From NCBI RefSeq assembly GCF_004340965.1, contig NZ_SLYA01000014.1:1-46321 (forward strand): a stretch of DNA of 46,321 nt, in the 5' to 3' direction. Positions 24,850-33,798 of this stretch are shown here, piece by piece; position 1 is the stretch's first letter; the number at the start of each line of letters is the position of its first letter. This stretch comes from Sphingomonas sp. PP-CE-1A-559. GTDB taxonomy: Bacteria > Pseudomonadota > Alphaproteobacteria > Sphingomonadales > Sphingomonadaceae. The notes below the pieces were generated by a model. That model had not been told where the DNA came from and ran no database searches. It saw only the letters and a list, made by a program, of their open reading frames with translations. The translations under genes and the position numbers were made by a program.

Positions 24850-25343
24850 TGCATCACGTAGGCACTGCTTTGGACGGATATTTTACAAGACGGGAATACT
24901 CTTATGTGTGGAGAAGGAGCCCACCAAAAAGAGTTTCTGGATCCACAAGGCACTGATATCCCTAAGCCATCCGCGCTGCTGTTTCCAAAGGCGGCGCTAC
25001 ACCTTCTCTGACGATGAACCGCCGTCCGAAGTTGGGAAGCGTAAATGGGCACCGGAGTGTCCGGAAGTGAGTCGGCGTCAATCGAAGTTCGAAGGTGCAT
25101 GCCCGGAAGCCCGCGTGCGCATGTTCCTCGGCAATCCACTGCAAAAATCGACAGCGGCATCGCACCGGCTTCCTGTACATCATCGAAATGCCTCACTTCG
25201 AAGCGATTGCCGGCCATTGCCTTGGCCTTCTCCCGTACGCGCAGCCGGGCAGCATAGCCGATCTTGTAGCGGCACGCTTGCCCGGGTGAAACGCAATAGC
25301 GCTCGACCTCGCGCTGCGAGCACCCGAGGCGAAGCCGACCGTA
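24850..25343. other. Convergent intergenic region with a repeat copy
   Basis: Between the end of the halogenase operon and the end of the DUF885 gene. Several overlapping frames on both strands have no domain or ribosome site and are judged non-coding. It contains one copy of the 60-bp element (25014-25073). No clear terminator hairpin was seen despite the convergent layout. Confidence 0.5.
25014..25073 (+). repeat. Dispersed 60-bp element, copy 2
   Basis: ATGAACC, then CGTCCGAAGTTGGGAA and right core GTCCGGAAGTGAGTC. GAAGT (25028-25032) and GTCCG (25059-25063) are 26 bases apart. Shares 43 of 60 positions with copy 6 by hand count. Confidence 0.78.
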
Positions 25344-27068
25344 TCAGCGTGATTTCTCTGCCGCGATCCACTTCATCATCTCGGCCTCCATCGCTGGCAG
25401 GGGGACTGAGCCCATGTTGAGCAGGGCGTCGTGAAAGCGGCGCTGGTCGAAGCGGTCGCCCAATTCCCCCTCCGCCTTTGCGCGCAGCCCGCGCATCTTC
25501 ATCTCCCCGAGCTTGTAGGCCAGTGCCTGCCCCGGCCAGCTGATGTATCGGTCGACCTCGATCTCGACGTCGAGCTTCGCGAGCGCTGTGTGTCCGGCGA
25601 GGTAGTCGATCGCCTGCTGCCGGCTCCACCCCATCGAATGGATGCCGGTGTCGATGACGAGGCGGGCGGCGCGCCACATCTCGAAGGTCTCGCGACCGAA
25701 TTCCTCGTACGGCGTGCGGTACATGCCGAGCCTTGTGCCGAGCCATTCCGAATAGAGCCCCCAACCTTCGCCATAGCCCGAGAAATATGTCTGGCGGCGG
25801 AAGGCGGGGCGGCTGGGGGCTTCCAATGCCATTGCAGCTTGATGGCTGTGACCGGGGACACATTCGTGCAGCGTCAGCGCAACGATGCTGTACAGCGGGC
25901 GTGACTTCAGGTCGTAGGTATTCATGAGGCATGCGCTGAGCCCACCGCGACCCGAGGTGTAGACCGGCGCGATCGCGTCGGGCACCGGCTGGATGGTGAA
26001 GCGGTAACGGGGAAGGGTGGTGAAGACGTCCTTCAGCTGACCGTCCATCCGCTTCGCCACATAGGCCGAGAAGCCGAGCAGTTCGTCCGGGGTTCGGGCG
26101 TAGAATTGCGGGTCGCTGCGCAGGAAGGCGAGGAAGTCGGCGAAGCTGCCCTTGAAGCCGGTGGTGGCGATCGTCGTCTTCATGTCGGCGTCGATGCGCG
26201 AAACTTCCTTGAGGCCGATCTGATGGATCGCCTCCGGTGTGAGATCGAGGGTCGTGTATTCGCGGATCTGGCTTTTGTAGAACGACTCGCCGTCAGGCAG
26301 TGCAGAGGCGCTGACCGTCGTGCGCGTGCCGGGCAGGTAGGTGCCGCGGTAGAAGACGAGGAGCTTCGCATAGGCGGGGGCCGCGGCGGTATCGATCGCA
26401 GCCAGTCCCTCTGCCCGCATCGACGCCTGCTGGCTTGCCGAGATCGAAGCGGGCATTGCCGTGAACGGTTCGGCGAGCGGGTTGTCGGCGCCCGGCTTGG
26501 TGAAGGCGGCAATGGTCGCATCGCGCCCAGCGAGCGACACGCGTGGCGGCGTGAAGCCGCGCTTCAGTCCGGCGCGCATGTTGGCGATGTTCTGGTCGAA
26601 CCAGCGCGGCACATCCTTGAGCCGGCCAATGTAGCGGCGATAGTCGTCGGCGTTCTCGAGCGGGGCATAGGGCTTCACTTCGCCCCAGAAGTAGGAATCG
26701 CTGTTGAGCGGCGCCTCGTAGGTGCGGAAGTCGATGTTCGCGACTTCGCCGCGGAGCGACTCCTTGAGGACGGCGGCGTTCAATCGCTCTTCGGAGGAAA
26801 GTTGCGTCGCGGGAATACGTGCGATGCGGTCGAGAACTGTGCTCCAGTAGGTGCGCCGGCGCGCCCAGTCAGCGGGGGCGACGGCGGGGAAATGATCATC
26901 GGACTTGCTGCGCAAGCCGTCCGCAATCTGCGCGAGCTCCTTCTGTCGCCATTCCCATTCAGCGTCGTAGATCGCCTTAAGCTGCGCATCCGCCGAGCTC
27001 GGCTGGGCCCAAGCCGTTGCTGGAGCAAGTGCAACAAGCACCGTCGCGGCCACATATTCAAACCTCAT
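25344..27068 (-). CDS. Exported DUF885-family metallopeptidase-like protein
   Basis: A 574-residue protein with a signal peptide (residues 1-22, VAATVLVALAPATAWAQ). The mature part is almost entirely helical, and carries the zinc-peptidase-like motif HECVPGH (His401, Glu402, His407) followed by a GYGEGWGLYSEWLG motif with Glu434/Glu441 as the likely third ligand. This is the DUF885 family, related to carboxypeptidase-like gluzincins; members are often annotated as periplasmic peptidases acting on small peptides. The ATG at 27068 has GGGGACACG upstream; an ATG 32 codons earlier would put the signal peptide internally. Single gene, convergent with the halogenase operon. Confidence 0.92.
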   Translation of the reverse strand: MRFEYVAATVLVALAPATAWAQPSSADAQLKAIYDAEWEWRQKELAQIADGLRSKSDDHFPAVAPADWARRRTYWSTVLDRIARIPATQLSSEERLNAAVLKESLRGEVANIDFRTYEAPLNSDSYFWGEVKPYAPLENADDYRRYIGRLKDVPRWFDQNIANMRAGLKRGFTPPRVSLAGRDATIAAFTKPGADNPLAEPFTAMPASISASQQASMRAEGLAAIDTAAAPAYAKLLVFYRGTYLPGTRTTVSASALPDGESFYKSQIREYTTLDLTPEAIHQIGLKEVSRIDADMKTTIATTGFKGSFADFLAFLRSDPQFYARTPDELLGFSAYVAKRMDGQLKDVFTTLPRYRFTIQPVPDAIAPVYTSGRGGLSACLMNTYDLKSRPLYSIVALTLHECVPGHSHQAAMALEAPSRPAFRRQTYFSGYGEGWGLYSEWLGTRLGMYRTPYEEFGRETFEMWRAARLVIDTGIHSMGWSRQQAIDYLAGHTALAKLDVEIEVDRYISWPGQALAYKLGEMKMRGLRAKAEGELGDRFDQRRFHDALLNMGSVPLPAMEAEMMKWIAAEKSR

Positions 27069-27203
27069 CGTGTCCCCATTTTCCGCTTGTTGCGGCAGTC
27101 GTACCTCCCTCAGTCGGCAAGGGAAAGCGCGCCGGATTTCCTTCGTCGGCCGCGTGAAATTCAACTGTGCCGTGTCCTCGTTGTCGCATCTTGCCAGCTG
27201 TGG

Positions 27204-27263
27204 ATGAACGAACGGCTGAAGTTAGGAAGAGTGTATGACGGTCTGAACGTCCGCATTTGGGTC
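27204..27263 (+). repeat. Dispersed 60-bp element, copy 3
   Basis: ATGAACGAACGGCTGAAGTT start and GTCCGCATTTGGGTC end; GAAGT (27218-27222) and GTCCG (27249-27253) are 26 bases apart. Lies in the 276-base region upstream of the DUF885 gene, which otherwise holds no recognised feature. Confidence 0.78.
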
Positions 27264-27344
27264 GTCGGGGCTGCTTCAGGGAGGCTTTGTGTTACCCTAG
27301 CGCTGATAGCCGCAAACAGTCGACGCCTATGACATGCTGTGTGC

Positions 27345-27839
27345 TTATAGGTTGGCCTGTTCCTCTCCGTTTAAGTTAGCATCGGGACCGTAATAGAGTT
27401 CAGCGCACGCTCTGCGCAGGCAGCCGCCCTCGATCTCGATATCGTCCCGATAGGCGTCCCCGATGAAGCCGAGGGTGTCGACGTGCTTTGCCTCGAAATA
27501 CATCGGATGGACATCGTTGCGACCAGCACCGTAAACGACGCGGCCGACTTTCGACCAGATCGATGCCATCGTGCACAGGCCGCAGGGCTGGAGTGTCGAG
27601 TATAACGTTGCCCCGCGCAGCTCCAGTTCTCCGGTTTGCTCACAAGCCCGACGGATCGCCATCATCTCGGCATGAGCGGTTGCGTCAGGCAACTCCTTGG
27701 TCTGATTGCGTTCGGCGGCAATCACCTTCCCGTCTAGCACGATGACGCATCCAAGCGGGGAGGCTGAGGGGTCGGACCCTTTGGAGCGCGCGACGTCTAT
27801 CGCCATTTGCATCCAGTGTTCGTCGGTATCGGTCTGCAT
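27345..27839 (-). CDS. Nucleoside/guanine deaminase of the cytidine-deaminase superfamily
   Basis: A 164-residue zinc enzyme. The catalytic HAE motif is His56-Ala-Glu58 (TAHAEMMAI), and the zinc Cys pair is in STLQPCGLCTMA (Cys86, Cys89). The order and spacing match the guanine deaminase/TadA/CodA-like branch. The N-terminal WMQMAIDVARSKGSDPSASPLGCVIV is also typical. It hydrolytically deaminates a purine or pyrimidine base/nucleoside; guanine is a fair guess from the extended C-terminal segment (HPMYFEAKHVDTLGF), not proven. The start follows AGGTGGACACGCA. About 58 bases after the PLP-enzyme gene on the same strand, so possibly co-transcribed. Confidence 0.88.
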   Translation of the reverse strand: MQTDTDEHWMQMAIDVARSKGSDPSASPLGCVIVLDGKVIAAERNQTKELPDATAHAEMMAIRRACEQTGELELRGATLYSTLQPCGLCTMASIWSKVGRVVYGAGRNDVHPMYFEAKHVDTLGFIGDAYRDDIEIEGGCLRRACAELYYGPDANLNGEEQANL

Positions 27840-27897
27840 TGCGTGTCCACCTAATTGCAGTTGCTGTTAGATTTGGCATGTCGATCCGGTTGCTGCG

Positions 27898-29358
27898 TCA
27901 GCTCTGAACCACCCTGACGGTCGCTTCTGTGGGATCGACCGGATCCATCACGAAAGCCCCGGCATCACGGTTCGCGACAAGCCATGCGACGTGTGCAGCA
28001 GTGATGCGCTGGCCCGGCACCAGTCGGGGGACGCCGGGCGGCGCGGGCGCGATCATCTCGGCTGCGATCCTTCCCTCAGCCGCCTCGTAGGCCACCATCT
28101 CGGCTAGGCCGTAGAGTGCCGCAGGCCCGGGCATCGCCATGTCGACGGACAGGGTGCCGATCCCGGGCACAGGCGAGATTGCCGGCAGGATGGAGGGATC
28201 GGAACCGAGCCGCTTCACGAGATCCTGCAAGCTACCGACGAGCTTGCGGAGATCGGACTTGGTTGTGCCCAGCGACAGAACGGCCAGGATATGCCGGGCG
28301 TCGGATAGCCCCATGCTGATCCGGTGATGCTTGTAGAGCCAATCGTCGATGGCATACCCCGACACGCCTAGCGCCGAGACGTCGATCAGTACCTTCGTGA
28401 CGTCCAGATCGGCGTCTGCCGGCAAATCGTCGCGACCAAACACGCGTAGCGGCGCGATACCGGCAATCTTCTTCCGAAGCTTCTCCGCCAGCGCAATGAT
28501 GCCGTTCCACATCTGCTCCCCGTTCAACGCGTGATCTCGGCGGGTCGCGTCAAGCGTTGCTAGGATCGGTACCGATGGGCTGGTGGTCTCGAACAGCTCA
28601 TAGGCCATCCACAATCGCTGGCGATCGATCAGGTCGCCCTTGGCGACGATCACCGATCCCTGCGCGAGGGCCCCCATCGTCTTATGGGCGCTGTAGACGG
28701 CGGCATCCGCCCCCTTGGTAAGCGGATCGTCCGGAAGCCCCTCACAGAACGCGAAGGCACCGCCCCAGGCGGCATCGACGATGAGGGGGATGCCGTGATC
28801 GTGACAAACAGCAGCGAGCGACGCTATGTCACTCGTGACGCCGTAGTAGGTCGGGCTGACGACGATGAATGCCTTGGCAGTCGGATTGGCTGCTAGTGCG
28901 GCGCTAAGCGCTTGCGGCTCGACGCCATGCTCGATGTCCCATTCCCCGTCGATCTGGACCGGCACGATGGCGGCATCGAGCCCCGTCGCGAGCGCATAGG
29001 TACGCTCGGCCTTGTGGGCATTCGCCGCGATCAAAATGGTGTCACCGGGGCCGGCGACCGAGGCCATAACCGTGTGAAGACTCTGGGTGGATCCGCCGGT
29101 TACAAACCGGCAGAAGTCGGCATTCCAGGCCTCCGCCGCGATCTCGTGCGCACGTTGAAGGGCCAGCTTGCCTTCGGTACGGTCGTCGAGCCCCTTCGGC
29201 GTCAGCACGTCGGCTTGGAAAACGCGCTTGCCGAGCAGTGCCTTCATCCCGCCAGGAATGGCTGCACCCTGGTTGTGGCCCGGCGCTCCAAATCCGATGA
29301 CCGGCCTCTTCTCGATCGCCACCAACGCATCGGCCAACGGCGCACTCTTCTGATCCAT
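27898..29358 (-). CDS. PLP-dependent Orn/Lys/Arg decarboxylase-family enzyme
   Basis: A 486-residue fold-type-I PLP enzyme of the basic amino-acid decarboxylase family, short form (like the SpeA-type/YaaO proteins of firmicutes). The N-terminal PGHNQG, FVTGGSTQSLHTVMASV, Asp195 in VDAAWGGAFAF (pyridine-N contact), and the Schiff-base Lys226 in YSAHKTMGALAQGS are visible. It probably decarboxylates arginine, lysine or ornithine, feeding polyamine metabolism; the substrate cannot be told from the sequence. The ATG at 29358 has GAGGG six bases upstream; the longer frame upstream is not protein-like. Followed on the same strand by the deaminase gene. Confidence 0.93.
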   Translation of the reverse strand: MDQKSAPLADALVAIEKRPVIGFGAPGHNQGAAIPGGMKALLGKRVFQADVLTPKGLDDRTEGKLALQRAHEIAAEAWNADFCRFVTGGSTQSLHTVMASVAGPGDTILIAANAHKAERTYALATGLDAAIVPVQIDGEWDIEHGVEPQALSAALAANPTAKAFIVVSPTYYGVTSDIASLAAVCHDHGIPLIVDAAWGGAFAFCEGLPDDPLTKGADAAVYSAHKTMGALAQGSVIVAKGDLIDRQRLWMAYELFETTSPSVPILATLDATRRDHALNGEQMWNGIIALAEKLRKKIAGIAPLRVFGRDDLPADADLDVTKVLIDVSALGVSGYAIDDWLYKHHRISMGLSDARHILAVLSLGTTKSDLRKLVGSLQDLVKRLGSDPSILPAISPVPGIGTLSVDMAMPGPAALYGLAEMVAYEAAEGRIAAEMIAPAPPGVPRLVPGQRITAAHVAWLVANRDAGAFVMDPVDPTEATVRVVQS

Positions 29359-29561
29359 GCCGAACCCTCTCCTGATCGAGTGGGTGAAACGCACGGATAC
29401 TGGAAAGCCCCTCCACGATGGTTGATCTTCTTTATCAAACAAGCAGTTATCCGTCGAAGGCGGACATCAATCAAACCTTCCGCCTAGCTGGCTAGGGCGG
29501 TCATCGATAGCAAAGCCCTTTTCCAACATTCCGTCACCAAGGGTACGAAAGAGGAAGAGCT

Positions 29562-29768
29562 ATGAGGAACGAGATGCCGATCAACGTCAACGCGGCGAGT
29601 GCGGCGGAGTTGGACGCCATCCCGGCGCTAGCGGGGCACGGGTTCGAGATCGTCCGCTATCGTGAGGAACGTGGCGGGTTCAGTGACCTGAGACAACTTG
29701 ATGAAGTACCCGGTCTTACCGGTAAGGCCGATGGGGCGACTGCTTCACTGACCGTCGGCGATTGCTGA
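29562..29768 (+). CDS. Small helix-hairpin-helix (ComEA-like) protein
   Basis: A 68-residue protein with the motif INVNAASAAELDAIPALAGHGFEIVRYREERGGFSDLRQLDEVPGLTGK, which is a tandem helix-hairpin-helix as in ComEA and related DNA-binding proteins. There is no signal peptide or membrane anchor, so unlike ComEA it should be cytoplasmic, and DNA binding is inferred from the fold. The ATG at 29562 follows GAGGAAGAGCT; an ATG four codons later also has an AGGA. Its stop is one base away from the stop of the convergent response-regulator gene. Confidence 0.85.
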   Translation: MRNEMPINVNAASAAELDAIPALAGHGFEIVRYREERGGFSDLRQLDEVPGLTGKADGATASLTVGDC

Positions 29769-29769
29769 C

Positions 29770-30120
29770 TCAGGCGGGCGCCAGACTTTGGAACGCCGCG
29801 ATAAGAGCCTGTTCGTTGATCGGTTTGTCGAGAACGATCATCGATGGCCGACTTACATGGCATGCTTCGCGCGTGCCGGTCACGAAGATCACGGGCATTG
29901 GCCCATGCTCCAAGATGATGGCTTCCACCGCGGCAGGGCCGGTACCGGCTGAGAGATTGACGTCGGACATGATGATAGAGGGAGGCCTTAATCTCGCAGC
30001 ATCGATTGCCTCATCTTGCGAGGCAGCCTGATCAAAGGATGTGCCGCCAGCCCGCTCGATCAGCTGGATGATGTGATCGGCGATGAGGAAATCATCCTCG
30101 ATGACGAGCACATGGCACAT
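29770..30120 (-). CDS. Single-domain response regulator of LOV kinase 2
   Basis: A 116-residue receiver protein: acidic pocket in VLVIEDD (residues 8-10), phospho-acceptor Asp53 in IIMSDVNLS, Thr81/Thr83 in FVTGTR, Lys99 in VLDKP. No output domain. It follows the LOV-HWE kinase (30212-31702) on the same strand with a 91-base gap, so the pair is likely one operon and one phosphorelay. Confidence 0.93.
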   Translation of the reverse strand: MCHVLVIEDDFLIADHIIQLIERAGGTSFDQAASQDEAIDAARLRPPSIIMSDVNLSAGTGPAAVEAIILEHGPMPVIFVTGTREACHVSRPSMIVLDKPINEQALIAAFQSLAPA

Positions 30121-30211
30121 ATGACAGATCCCGATAAGCTGAGCTCTTAACCAATATGGTCACGCAATGGGCCCGCCACGGGGTTAATAAATGTCAGACA
30201 AGGTCGAAAGC

Positions 30212-31702
30212 TTAGATCGGCGCTTCGATTGCGAAGCGAACACCTTCCGGCAGATATTGGATTTCCGCCTTGCCGCGGATGTGGCGTGACAGGACGCGCT
30301 CAATCATTCGCGTACCAAATCCAACACGTGTTGGCATGGCAACGATAGGTCCATCCTGCTCTGCCCAGGAGAAGGTAAGCCGGCGTTCCGTTGCATTGCC
30401 GTTCAGATCCCAGCGTATGCTCACCTGCCCCTCCGGTACCGAGAGCGCTCCATATTTAATCGCATTGGTCGCCAGCTCGTGCAGCGCCATCGACAACGCA
30501 AGTGTCACTTCCGGGGTCAGCCGTATCGTCGGGCCGACAGCGGAAAAACGTCGACCGTTGCTGTCCATGAACGGCGCCAGCACCCGCTCGACAATCTCAC
30601 CGATTGCCGCGCCTTCGATCTCGTCCTTGAGCAGCAGTTCGTGCGCAGACGCGAGGCTAGCGATGCGGCCCGACACCGCTTCCCGAGCCTCAGCAAGGGA
30701 CCCAGCATCGCGTAGCGTCTGACTGACAACGGCACTGACCGTCGCAAGTGTGTTCTTCACGCGGTGTGTCAGTTCATGGGCCAGAACCGAACGTTGCTCC
30801 TCGGCGAATTTGCGAGCTGAAACATTGCTCGAAAAGCCCGAAACCGCCAACGGCGTGCCATCCGCACGGCGCTGCAGCGAGCCTTGGGAATGGATCCAGC
30901 GTTGCTCGCCTTCAGGCGTCAATATGCGGTATTCGACGTTATACCGCGTGCCATGCTCGATAGCGCTGTTCAGCGAAGATCTGACGAGTTCGCGATCCTC
31001 TGGGTGCACGCAAGCCAACAAGCCTTCCGCCGATAATATCTCTCCGGCCGGCCTTCCAAAGTTCGTCAGGCAACTTGGCGAGTAGCTGAGCCGCCATTCT
31101 GGCAGGTCGATGGTCCAAGTGCCCAGTCCGCCAGCATCGAGCGCAAGTGCCAGGCGGGCCTCTCGTTCGGCTAGCGCAACTTCGCGCTTCGCAAGCTCGG
31201 CACTCAGCGTGTCGCGGTCGCGTTCCAACTGCAACAGCCCGTGCCGCTCGAGTGTGACATCGAGCTGAGATGCCACGAAGTAGCGTAGGCTGCCGGTCGC
31301 GTCATGCACGGGCGCGACCATGAGGCGGTTCCAGAACGGCGTGCCATCACGACGGTGATTCAGGAGGTCGATATCGATCGGCTTACGGAGAGCAATTGCG
31401 TCCTTCATGCGTTGGACGTCGGCCTGATCGGTCAACGGTCCCTGCATGAAACGGCAGTTCCGGCCAACGACCTCGACCGCCGAGAACCCCGTCAGAGCCT
31501 CGAACGCACGATTGACGTAAACCAGCGGGTTATCCGGTAGCGTTGGATCGCTGACGACCATCGGCGTAATGCAGTGATCGAACGCCGCAACGAAGGGGTC
31601 ATGCTCGTTGAGGCGGGACGCAAATGCGTCGACAGCCTCGCGTACGACACCTGAGGCATCGTGCGGTCGAATAGGCGAAGGCGGGAGTGGCTGACGGTCC
31701 AA
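30212..31702 (-). CDS. LOV-PAS HWE-family blue-light histidine kinase, copy 2
   Basis: A 496-residue protein with the same layout as the kinase at 6148. The LOV domain (about 33-150) has GRNCRFMQG with photoadduct Cys83 and the flavin contacts DLLNHRRDG, FWN and FVASQ. A coiled linker and second PAS (about 180-297) follow. The HWE core has His313 in HELTHRVKNTLATVSAVVSQTLRD, then HELATNAIKYGALSVPEG and WAEQDGPIV...GFGTRMIERV. The start is a TTG at 31702, because an in-frame stop lies only five codons upstream and there is no earlier or better ATG/GTG before the LOV domain; its ribosome site is weak. A paralogue of kinase 1; the two differ enough not to be a recent copy. Followed by its own receiver gene. 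Confidence 0.93.
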   Translation of the reverse strand: MDRQPLPPSPIRPHDASGVVREAVDAFASRLNEHDPFVAAFDHCITPMVVSDPTLPDNPLVYVNRAFEALTGFSAVEVVGRNCRFMQGPLTDQADVQRMKDAIALRKPIDIDLLNHRRDGTPFWNRLMVAPVHDATGSLRYFVASQLDVTLERHGLLQLERDRDTLSAELAKREVALAEREARLALALDAGGLGTWTIDLPEWRLSYSPSCLTNFGRPAGEILSAEGLLACVHPEDRELVRSSLNSAIEHGTRYNVEYRILTPEGEQRWIHSQGSLQRRADGTPLAVSGFSSNVSARKFAEEQRSVLAHELTHRVKNTLATVSAVVSQTLRDAGSLAEAREAVSGRIASLASAHELLLKDEIEGAAIGEIVERVLAPFMDSNGRRFSAVGPTIRLTPEVTLALSMALHELATNAIKYGALSVPEGQVSIRWDLNGNATERRLTFSWAEQDGPIVAMPTRVGFGTRMIERVLSRHIRGKAEIQYLPEGVRFAIEAPI

Positions 31703-31820
31703 AGCAGGAACGTCCTAGCGGTAAGACGTTGATGGATCAACGTAATCGAATTTATGTAGAACTTCTGTCATCTGTCGTCCCACCTCGTGAGGCCATGCGA
31801 TTGTCGGTTATCACCGGAAA

Positions 31821-32285
31821 TCAGCGGCTAGTCTGGGACCACTCTGCGGCAAACGCGGGTGCTGCAATGAAGCTCGCCGGCTGCGGGGATACGGGCGGCG
31901 GATCGCAGACACCCTCTTCGATGTAGCGCATTGCAGACATCAGACCATTCCGGGAGAAGGGCTTGGGTATGACGCCATGGCCACCGGCAAAGTCGGCTGG
32001 GATCTTAAGTGGGTTTGCAGTGACGAAGACGACTATCGCGTCCGCCCATCGCTTCCGGATTAGTGCACAGACATCCAGGCCGCTGGTGCCTTTCGCAAGC
32101 TGTATGTCGACAAAAGCCAGGTCCGGATGGAGATCGCTTGCCAGGTCTTCAACTTCGTAGAGAGACGCGGCCTCGCCGACGACACGGTGACCGGCGTCTT
32201 CGATCATCGCTTCGATATCCATGGCCAAAAGAGCTTCGTCCTCGACGATCAGCACATTCAACGGCGGTTGGGCACGTACACTCAT
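31821..32285 (-). CDS. Single-domain response regulator of LOV kinase 3
   Basis: A 154-residue receiver with an N-terminal VLIVEDE (residues 11-17), phospho-acceptor Asp60 in LAFVDIQLAKGTSG, Thr89 in FVTAN and Lys108 in VIPKPF. A tail of about 40 residues after the receiver is Pro/Ala-rich (CDPPPVSPQPASFIAAPAFAAEW) and shows no domain. The start ATG (32283-32285) overlaps the stop of the LOV kinase gene by one base (TAATG), so the two are translationally coupled. The DIQL... layout resembles receivers paired with HisKA_2-type kinases. Confidence 0.93.
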   Translation of the reverse strand: MSVRAQPPLNVLIVEDEALLAMDIEAMIEDAGHRVVGEAASLYEVEDLASDLHPDLAFVDIQLAKGTSGLDVCALIRKRWADAIVVFVTANPLKIPADFAGGHGVIPKPFSRNGLMSAMRYIEEGVCDPPPVSPQPASFIAAPAFAAEWSQTSR

Positions 32286-33385
32286 TAATCGTCCACCGGG
32301 AATGAGAGAGATACACGAACCCCGGGGGCGGCGTCGGACCACATGACGTCGGCCCTGACTTGCTTGGCGAGGCGGGAGATAAGCATCTTGCCAATGCCGT
32401 CCGGCTGAACGTCATTGCTGGCTAGCCCATGGCCATCATCGGTGATTTCGATCAGGGCATTATTGCCTTCCAGGGCGGTGCGGACAGAAATCGTACCGGC
32501 TCGCCCGTTGGCAAATGCATGCTTGATGGCGTTGGTCGCTATCTCGTTGAGGATTAACCCAAGCGATGCCGCCTTACTGGACGGCACCTCTATTTGCGAA
32601 ATGTTCGAAACCAGCTTGATGTCGTCGCGTCGGCTGGCACCAACGACGTCGCCGATAAGATTTTCGGTAAACGCCCCGACATCGAACCGGGTGACATCGT
32701 CCGACTGATAAAGACGGCGATGCACCGTCGCCAGCGCATCGACCCGTTCGAGCATGGTCTCAAGTTTTGATGAAACAGCGGGGTCTGATATGCTACGCGC
32801 CTGCAAACGCAGGAGCGAACCGATCATCGTAAGGTTGTTCTTTACCCGGTGGTCGACTTCGTGAAGCAGCAGAGTTTTTGCATCTAACGCGGCCTCCAGG
32901 TCTGACGTGCGCGCCTCGACTTCCTGCTCGACCAATAACTTTTGCTTTGAAATGATAGTCTGCGCCTTGACGCGTTCAGTAACATCAAGCTGGGAGGCGA
33001 AGAAGAATACAACCTCACCGGCGTCGTTGCGTACAGGGCTCAGATACAACGCGTTCCAGAACGCAGATCCATCCTTTCGATAGTTTAGGAGGTCCACGGC
33101 AATGTCGGTCTGGGCGTCGATTGCCCGACGCACTTTAGCCACCTGCTCTCGATCGGTGTCGGGACCCTGCAGGAAGCGGCAGTTACGGCCAATGATTTCA
33201 CTTCGGTCATAGCCCGACAGCGTTTGAAAGGCTTCGTTGCAGAAGACGATCGGGTTATCGGTCTGCGCGGGGTCCGTAATAACCATAGGCATTCGGGTAG
33301 CCCGAACAGCCGCGGCAAAAGGGTCCGCTCGTCCGTGCTCGTAATCGAGCGCTTCCGTCAGATGCCAATCGTCCCGCTGCTTCAT
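32285..33385 (-). CDS. LOV HisKA_2-type blue-light histidine kinase
   Basis: A 366-residue kinase with a single LOV domain (about 20-140): GRNCRFLQG with photoadduct Cys69, and DLLNYRKDG, FWN and FFASQ flavin contacts. A coiled linker follows. The kinase core is of the HisKA_2/HATPase type: His179 in LLHEVDHRVKNNLTMIGSLLRLQAR, N-box LNEIATNAIKHAF, then ITDDGHGL and GIGKMLI. This is a different kinase class from the two HWE kinases nearby, so the group samples two sensor-kinase families on the same LOV input. ATG 33385 is preferred to the GTG one codon earlier because of GGAGG four bases upstream. Coupled to the receiver gene at 31821. Confidence 0.94.
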   Translation of the reverse strand: MKQRDDWHLTEALDYEHGRADPFAAAVRATRMPMVITDPAQTDNPIVFCNEAFQTLSGYDRSEIIGRNCRFLQGPDTDREQVAKVRRAIDAQTDIAVDLLNYRKDGSAFWNALYLSPVRNDAGEVVFFFASQLDVTERVKAQTIISKQKLLVEQEVEARTSDLEAALDAKTLLLHEVDHRVKNNLTMIGSLLRLQARSISDPAVSSKLETMLERVDALATVHRRLYQSDDVTRFDVGAFTENLIGDVVGASRRDDIKLVSNISQIEVPSSKAASLGLILNEIATNAIKHAFANGRAGTISVRTALEGNNALIEITDDGHGLASNDVQPDGIGKMLISRLAKQVRADVMWSDAAPGVRVSLSFPVDD

Positions 33386-33798
33386 CACGCCTCCGTGGAG
33401 CGTGCCGACCAGCCGAACTCCGTGCCGGGACTAAATCGTTTTGATCGTTTTCCGTTCCGCTGAGAGATCGAGTTCGTCACTCAGGCATGACCATTGGGCG
33501 GCATGGCTTGCGCGTACAAAGCCTCTTTGAGATCAAAAATCGGCGCCCCGTCTGCAGGCTGGAAGCTGAACGAATGGCAGACATGGGGAAAGCGGAAATG
33601 GCTCGTGAGTATCCGCCTGTGGGTCTGGTGGAAGCCGTAGAGTAGGGCGTGTTCGTCCAAACCTGGACGTTCATGCCGGCGATCCGGGCTCCCGATACAG
33701 CCATTCGTTCATTTGGATCGGTGAATGGGTCAAGCCCTATCCATCGGCACGATCCTCGAGCGAAGGTTTCAGCAACCACTATGAGGTAGGTGGCGTTC
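33386..33798. other. Divergent intergenic region with a repeat copy
   Basis: Between the LOV kinase (minus) and the membrane protein (plus), so it holds both promoters. Frames here are shadows. It contains one copy of the 60-bp element (33566-33625). Confidence 0.5.
33566..33625 (+). repeat. Dispersed 60-bp element, copy 4
   Basis: CTGAACGAATGGCAGACATGGGG start (GACAT at 33580-33584 replaces GAAGT) and ATCCGCCTGTGGGTC end; 26 bases lie between the cores as in the other copies. GCGGA and TCCGC around the spacer could pair. Confidence 0.7.

Noticed and set aside
26106..27332. A 408-codon plus-strand frame over the DUF885 gene.
   Set aside because: Arg/Gly-rich composition typical of antisense GC-rich frames; the opposite strand holds the intact metallopeptidase with signal peptide and zinc motif.
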